From: Larix sibirica | Taxonomy: Eukaryota > Streptophyta > Pinopsida > Pinales > Pinaceae | Reading direction: 5' to 3' | DNA length: 11,751 bases | NCBI GenBank assembly: GCA_004151065.3 | Contig: NWUY0300006084.1 | Coordinates: forward strand, 1,570 to 13,320 | Part shown: positions 8,680 to 11,751 of the stretch, piece after piece | How the letters are laid out: each line of letters begins with the position of its first letter | Position numbering within the stretch: the stretch's first letter is position 1 | Translations under genes and position numbers: made by a program | Notes under the pieces: generated by a model | Databases searched by the model: none | Seen by the model: only the letters and a program-made list of their open reading frames with translations | Told to the model about the DNA's origin: nothing

Positions 8680-9123
8680 GCTTTCTTTGATGGGGCCTCA
8701 CAAAACCAAAACTGTGGTGGGGGTGCACTTCTCCATATGTCTGATTCCCACTTCTTTCACATTCAAATGGGACTTGGAAGCGAAACTAACAACTTTGTCG
8801 AACTCTCTGCACTAAACCTCCTCCTTTTCTTTGCCACTGAAAAGAACTGCAAAACTTTACAGATCTTTGGTGACTCATTGAACGTCATCAATTGGGTAAC
8901 TAAAGTTCAAAAATGTCACAATGTTTTTTTGAACTCCTTGTTAGAAGAAATCTTGCGGCATCTGGAAGGTCTTGACTCCTTCTCATGTCATCATGTATAC
9001 AGGGAAAGGAACTCAGTAGCAGATCAACACTCAAAAGGGGGACTGAACATTTCATATGGACAATGGAAGATCTTAGAACACCAAAATGAAACTTTTTTTA
9101 ATATTATCACAGATCGTTTATAG
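8680..9123 (+). pseudogene. LINE ORF2 C-terminal RNase H domain (catalytic residues retained)
   Basis: Plant L1 elements often carry an RVT_3-type RNase H that removes RNA from the RNA-DNA hybrid. After two stops (TAA 8605, TAG 8677) the frame reads AFFDGAS, then NFVELSAL, IFGDSLNVI and NSVADQHSK. These give Asp 8689-8691, Glu 8800-8802, Asp 8872-8874 and Asp 9022-9024, the four acidic positions of the family. The frame is clean from 8680 to TAG 9121-9123, which is the probable natural end of ORF2. The second half of the ancestral family motif (ADxLSK) reads ADQHSK. The domain is unlinked from any translatable start, so it is not expected to be made. Confidence 0.87.
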
Positions 9124-9343
9124 ATGGTTTGGCCCCTCTTGCGAATCCAACCTGAGCAGCATCTTTACAACATTTTGGAAGCATTAACTATTTTGTTGAA
9201 ATTCTCTCTTCATATCAGCATATAAACAGATCGGGCACATAGCTCTTTTTTGGCTTTTGGAGGATCGCAAATCCCGATCCTAACAGCCATACGGAAATAC
9301 TTTTGTGAATATCGGTATATAAGCCTATTTTATGAGAAAAAAA
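9124..9343 (+). other. Probable LINE 3' untranslated region
   Basis: This short non-coding stretch follows the ORF2 stop and precedes a weak A-rich end, AGAAAAAAAC (9336-9344). It is less AT-rich than the DNA beyond it, consistent with belonging to the element. No conserved hairpin or poly(A) signal could be defended, and no target-site duplication was found, so the boundary is approximate. Confidence 0.45.
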
Positions 9344-9434
9344 CACTTATATATGGGTTGAAAAGCAGCACTCATAAAAGGCATAGAAATATTCCTTCTG
9401 CAATATGTAATATGTTAATCATTAATAAAATTAC

Positions 9435-9459
9435 GCTTTTTTCCTTGGAAAAAAAAAGC
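9435..9459. repeat. Small imperfect hairpin between the two retroelement relics
   Basis: GCTTTTTTCC (9435-9444) and GGAAAAAAAAAGC (9447-9459) can pair around a TT loop, with three extra A in the right arm. It lies in the roughly 200-base AT-rich gap separating the LINE end from the gag relic. It resembles a homopolymer-based hairpin rather than a designed terminator. Confidence 0.4.
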
Positions 9460-9550
9460 ATTTCACCTATGATAGATTTTGATACATTTTTTTAATGTCT
9501 TTTGATTGAAGACTAAGGAAAATTAATAAATATGGACAAGATAGGCTCAT

Positions 9551-10345
9551 GTGAAAGGCTTATGTGGCCAAAGGAAAACGAATCAACATAAGAACTTTAA
9601 CAAGTGTAATAGTAGTCCCCAAAAGGACTCTCAACCTCAAAATCAATCAAAGCAAGGCAAGAAGCAATTGTGGAAGAAACCCTATGAATATTGTGGTAAA
9701 CCTAGGCATTTTGAATATTAATGTTTTAAGCAACTCACAGACCTTAAGAAGCAGAACAAGGAGTTTATGTAAAATCAACAAAAAAGTTGCCTTCAAAAAA
9801 TATAAGGCCTTTTTATGCAAATAATATTGGTTTTCATGAGCAAAATCTATTTTTTTAGGACTTTAATAATCAAGCTTCATGACAATGTCAATACCTTAGA
9901 AGACTCTCTTGCCCATTGTCACGAGGAGTTTGTTTTACTTCAAGATGATAATACCAAACTCTTTGACTAGTATCAAGGCATGAAGAATGATCATGAACTC
10001 ATGCTTCAACAATTTTTCAACAAGGACAAACTGACCTAAAATTTACATGACCTCAATCAAGACCTTGTACAAAAAGTGAATGAATCAAGAGGTACAAAAG
10101 GTGAGAAAGAATAGATTCTTTGCACCTTACAAAAGGATATTTAGTTCTCATATTACGTAAGTTTTTCTCATTTATTGTTCATTGATCATAGACTATCTTC
10201 CAATAGCTCTGAGAAACATACTAAAGGTATCAATTCCAAGTTACTTCACTAAATGGATTATACAAGGGCACTTGGTATGCATAGACAAGGTATTGTTACT
10301 CCTATTGTGGTTGAGTGGGACAAGTCGAAGCATGGCTTGTTTATG
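9551..10345 (+). pseudogene. Decayed retroelement gag-like frame: zinc knuckle, coiled coil, G-patch-like motif
   Basis: One frame, although interrupted by stops, reads coherently. First comes a basic Asn/Gln/Lys-rich stretch, then YCGKPRHFEY with the zinc-knuckle spacing x2-C-x4-H-x4-C (9683-9724). The first Cys is Tyr (TAT), the Gly before His is Arg, and TAA (9719-9721) interrupts the last loop. From about 9870 to 10130 is a Leu/Asp/Glu/Gln-rich coiled-coil-like stretch. From 10241 the frame reads KLL-stop-MDYTRALGM, then RQGIVTPIVVEW and KSKHGLF. This strongly resembles a G-patch (MGY..G.GLG...QGI..PI...GLG) with several Gly changed and one codon apparently lost. Knuckles belong to gag proteins, and G-patches occur in some retroelements and retroviruses. 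No protease, integrase, reverse transcriptase or LTR was found. Confidence 0.5.
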
Positions 10346-11488
10346 TTGAGACTTCTTTGTTGGATGCAAGCCACTTTGTTTCTTCTACTACTATTGATTA
10401 GCAAAAATTGGAATATGCACCATTTGCTTCTACTACTATAGATCCCTTGCACCTCTCATTCGACAAAACTACATACTTTATCCATCCACATCATTGCCAT
10501 ATTAGTTTCTTAATCATAATGATTGAAGACATTCTTTCTCTTCATTCATGGATCAGCATTCTTATTGCCTTGGTTCTTAAAAATCAATAGTTAAGTAACA
10601 TAGATGGCATAAATTTGGATCAATGCACGCTTTTAGGAATAATTGTGGTAGCACTAGTCATTAGCCATGGCAACATTTGAGCTATTATTTGGCATCCTAT
10701 TAACCAGTTTCATCAATTGTATAATGATATAATGCGTATCACTCTTTTTTATTTGATTAACCATGGTAGCAATCTCTTCCTGACAATTTTGTATACAAAT
10801 GTTTCCTCATTCCATCTTGTTCACATGTGTGTGGGAGAGGATGCTTTTATGATGGAGAGGCCATATTGTTGCATGTGGTGTTTGGAGCAAGTGTTAATTC
10901 TTTGACCCCATCAGCACATGGTCAAGGATCTTGGTTTCCTTTCTTGCAGCAATCATGCTAATTTTCTATAGGCTTACCTTAATAAAAGCTTCAACAAAAC
11001 AAGTTCCAAGTGGTCATCCATGTGATAGCATAGGGAATGTCCTGGATCTACCTGTTAACACTGAAAGTGTCTTTAGGTTTTTGTGTGTTTTTCTGCAATG
11101 TTTATACTTCATCTTCTTTTTCATTTTATTTCATTTTCAATTTTAAACCATTTTTTATTGTCTTCTAATCTTTAATCCTATAGTTATGGCTTTAATTGAT
11201 TTGACTTAACCTTGATGGCTAATTTTATGTAACATTTCATTTCGAAGTCTTCAAAAAAATACTTACCTAAGTGTTTTCTAAAAAAAATTATCCAAAGTCT
11301 AACCTATAACTTTGAGTTTATATATCAAATTGCACATTGAATGATTCCCGCAATGCAAGGCTCAAATTCAATACTCTAGCGCGCTGCAGGAGTCCCAAAA
11401 TTACGAAAATTAGTGGATTTGTGATGACAGTACATATCCAATATATTTTGATGATGGAAGAGGAGATTCTAGGCACCTGTTCACCTCA
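10346..11488. other. AT-rich DNA downstream of the gag relic, nothing recognised
   Basis: Immediately after the G-patch-like motif another frame (about 10350-10590) continues with a short Ser/Thr- and Asp-containing peptide that may be the old protein shifted by one base, but it carries no recognisable domain. The rest, to 11488, has only short open frames on either strand. TTCTTGCAG (10943-10951) looks like a 3' splice site but has no matching exon. No tRNA, tandem array or terminal repeat was seen. GCGCGCTGCAGG (11380-11391) is a small GC-rich island. Confidence 0.4.
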
Positions 11489-11751
11489 TTATGACACATG
11501 CATGAACTTATGGTGATCACCATCCCGTAATTTCAAGGTTTCAGATGCCACGATCTCCGATTTGGGGATTTCAAGTTTAGTAGCTGAAGACACGTAAATT
11601 TTGAAAAATCTCACCTTTAATTCAATTGCAAGAGAATAGGATAGTGTATTTGCAGAGTACACTGTAAATATGGGCAAGAGTGGAAGGAATGGCGAGCTAA
11701 CTTGGTTTGAACCAACCGACATCACCTGGGCAGCGGAATTTCCTGAGTGTG
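11489..11751 (-). CDS. Possible partial exon of an unidentified gene, entering from the right edge
   Basis: On the minus strand the frame is open from the window edge to TAA at 11489-11491, about 87 codons. The composition is less AT-rich than neighbouring DNA. Reading from the edge it gives a Ser-rich start, a hydrophobic stretch SSPFLPLLPIFTVYSANTLS, and then SYSLAIELK. There the codon AAG is followed by GTGAGA at about 11610-11615, a good plant 5' splice-site match. The true exon may therefore end near 11616, with the rest being intron read-through. I do not recognise the protein. The alternatives are a transposon fragment or a chance open frame. Confidence 0.28.
   Translation of the reverse strand, partial: HSGNSAAQVMSVGSNQVSSPFLPLLPIFTVYSANTLSYSLAIELKVRFFKIYVSSATKLEIPKSEIVASETLKLRDGDHHKFMHVS

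Larger units (their letters stand above)
5000..9123 (+). pseudogene. LINE ORF2 polyprotein (endonuclease-reverse transcriptase-RNase H), multiply broken
   Basis: This is the enzyme that would nick genomic DNA and copy element RNA at the nick. About 1,370 codons can be followed, the usual size for a plant L1 ORF2. The frame changes near 5740 (consistent with loss of one G in a GG pair), near 8262-8270, and between about 8345 and 8425. In-frame stops lie at 5489, 6325, 7372, 8074, 8089, 8230, 8605 and 8677, with another TAG at 8422 in the ambiguous stretch. Several look like Gln or Trp codons changed by a single C-to-T or G-to-A change. Between them stand long clean blocks, notably 5740-6324, 6328-7371 and 7375-8073. 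The domains are listed separately. The copy cannot make a functional protein. Confidence 0.9.
3684..9343 (+). mobile_element. Decayed plant L1-type LINE (non-LTR retrotransposon)
   Basis: The region carries, in order on one strand, an ORF1 with a CCHC zinc knuckle and an ORF2 with APE-like endonuclease, reverse transcriptase, C-terminal zinc finger and RNase H. This is the organisation of plant L1-clade elements. It spans about 5.7 kb and looks nearly full length, but both proteins are interrupted by many stops, and ORF2 also by frameshifts. The left limit is uncertain: recognisable ORF1 begins near 4092, and the same frame is coding-like back to about 3684. The right limit is placed after AGAAAAAAAC (9336-9344), a weak candidate for the A-rich tail. 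I found no clear target-site duplication. Confidence 0.85.

Noticed and set aside
9336-9344. AGAAAAAAAC as a definite LINE poly(A) tail with target duplication
   Set aside because: The A run is only seven bases and I could not find a matching direct repeat near the 5' end, so it is used only as an approximate boundary.
10408-10590. Small ATG-like open frame as an independent gene
   Set aside because: Short, hydrophobic/His-rich low-complexity peptide following the gag relic, with no recognised domain and no start context.
9344-11488. Long terminal repeats or a full LTR retrotransposon around the gag relic
   Set aside because: No long direct repeats, primer-binding site, polypurine tract, protease, integrase or reverse transcriptase could be seen near it.
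11702-11715. TTGGTTTGAACCAA palindrome as an operator
   Set aside because: It lies within the possible right-edge exon and is a short isolated palindrome with no regulatory context.
1-11751. CRISPR array, tRNA or rRNA genes, bacterial defence or toxin systems
   Set aside because: No regularly spaced repeats, cloverleaf structures, rRNA-like blocks or prokaryotic gene organisation were seen; the content is eukaryotic retroelement relics.

Overview
This window looks like nuclear DNA from a plant, probably a large, repeat-rich genome. The main evidence is a decayed non-LTR retrotransposon of the plant L1 type: its ORF2 carries an APE-like endonuclease, a reverse transcriptase and a C-terminal RNase H. 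No intact gene, bacterial operon, rRNA, tRNA or CRISPR array is visible. A gymnosperm source is my guess from the style of the element proteins and cannot be proved from the sequence alone.

Layout. (1) 1-3280 is AT-rich intergenic DNA with small structures: a perfect inverted repeat at the left edge (8-28), a frame with only one stop over about 170 codons (107-622), a 26-27 bp tandem duplication (728-780), a G-quadruplex motif (1703-1738), and an unrecognised ORF of about 100 codons (2379-2687). (2) 3281-3423 holds a TTG/GAT microsatellite and a run of 11 C. (3) About 3684-9343 is the LINE relic on the + strand. ORF1 (recognisable 4092-5003) has a CCHC zinc knuckle, a Pro/Ser-rich linker and a basic tail. 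ORF2 (5000-9123) has endonuclease, reverse transcriptase, C-terminal connection, zinc-finger and RNase H regions. The two ORFs meet in an ATGA stop-start overlap. Eight clear in-frame stops, a ninth stop in an ambiguous stretch, and about three frameshifts show ORF2 is dead. The reverse-transcriptase and endonuclease active sites are also mutated, while the four RNase H acidic residues survive. (4) About 9551-10345 is a second, unrelated retroelement relic: a damaged gag-type zinc knuckle, a coiled-coil-like stretch and a degraded G-patch-like motif, largely in one frame. (5) 10346-11400 is AT-rich with nothing recognised. (6) At the right edge a minus-strand open frame with a plausible 5' splice site could be part of a host gene exon entering from outside the window.

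Many of the inactivating changes can be read as G-to-A or C-to-T transitions (Trp to stop, Gln to stop, Asp to Asn, Gly to Arg, Cys to Tyr). That is the pattern expected of old, cytosine-methylated, silenced transposons. The most unusual observations are the knuckle/coiled-coil/G-patch relic, the ATGA coupling of the LINE ORFs, the AT-hook-like tail on ORF1, and an unrecognised coding-like segment just upstream of the ORF1 zinc knuckle where a DUF4283 domain would normally be expected.
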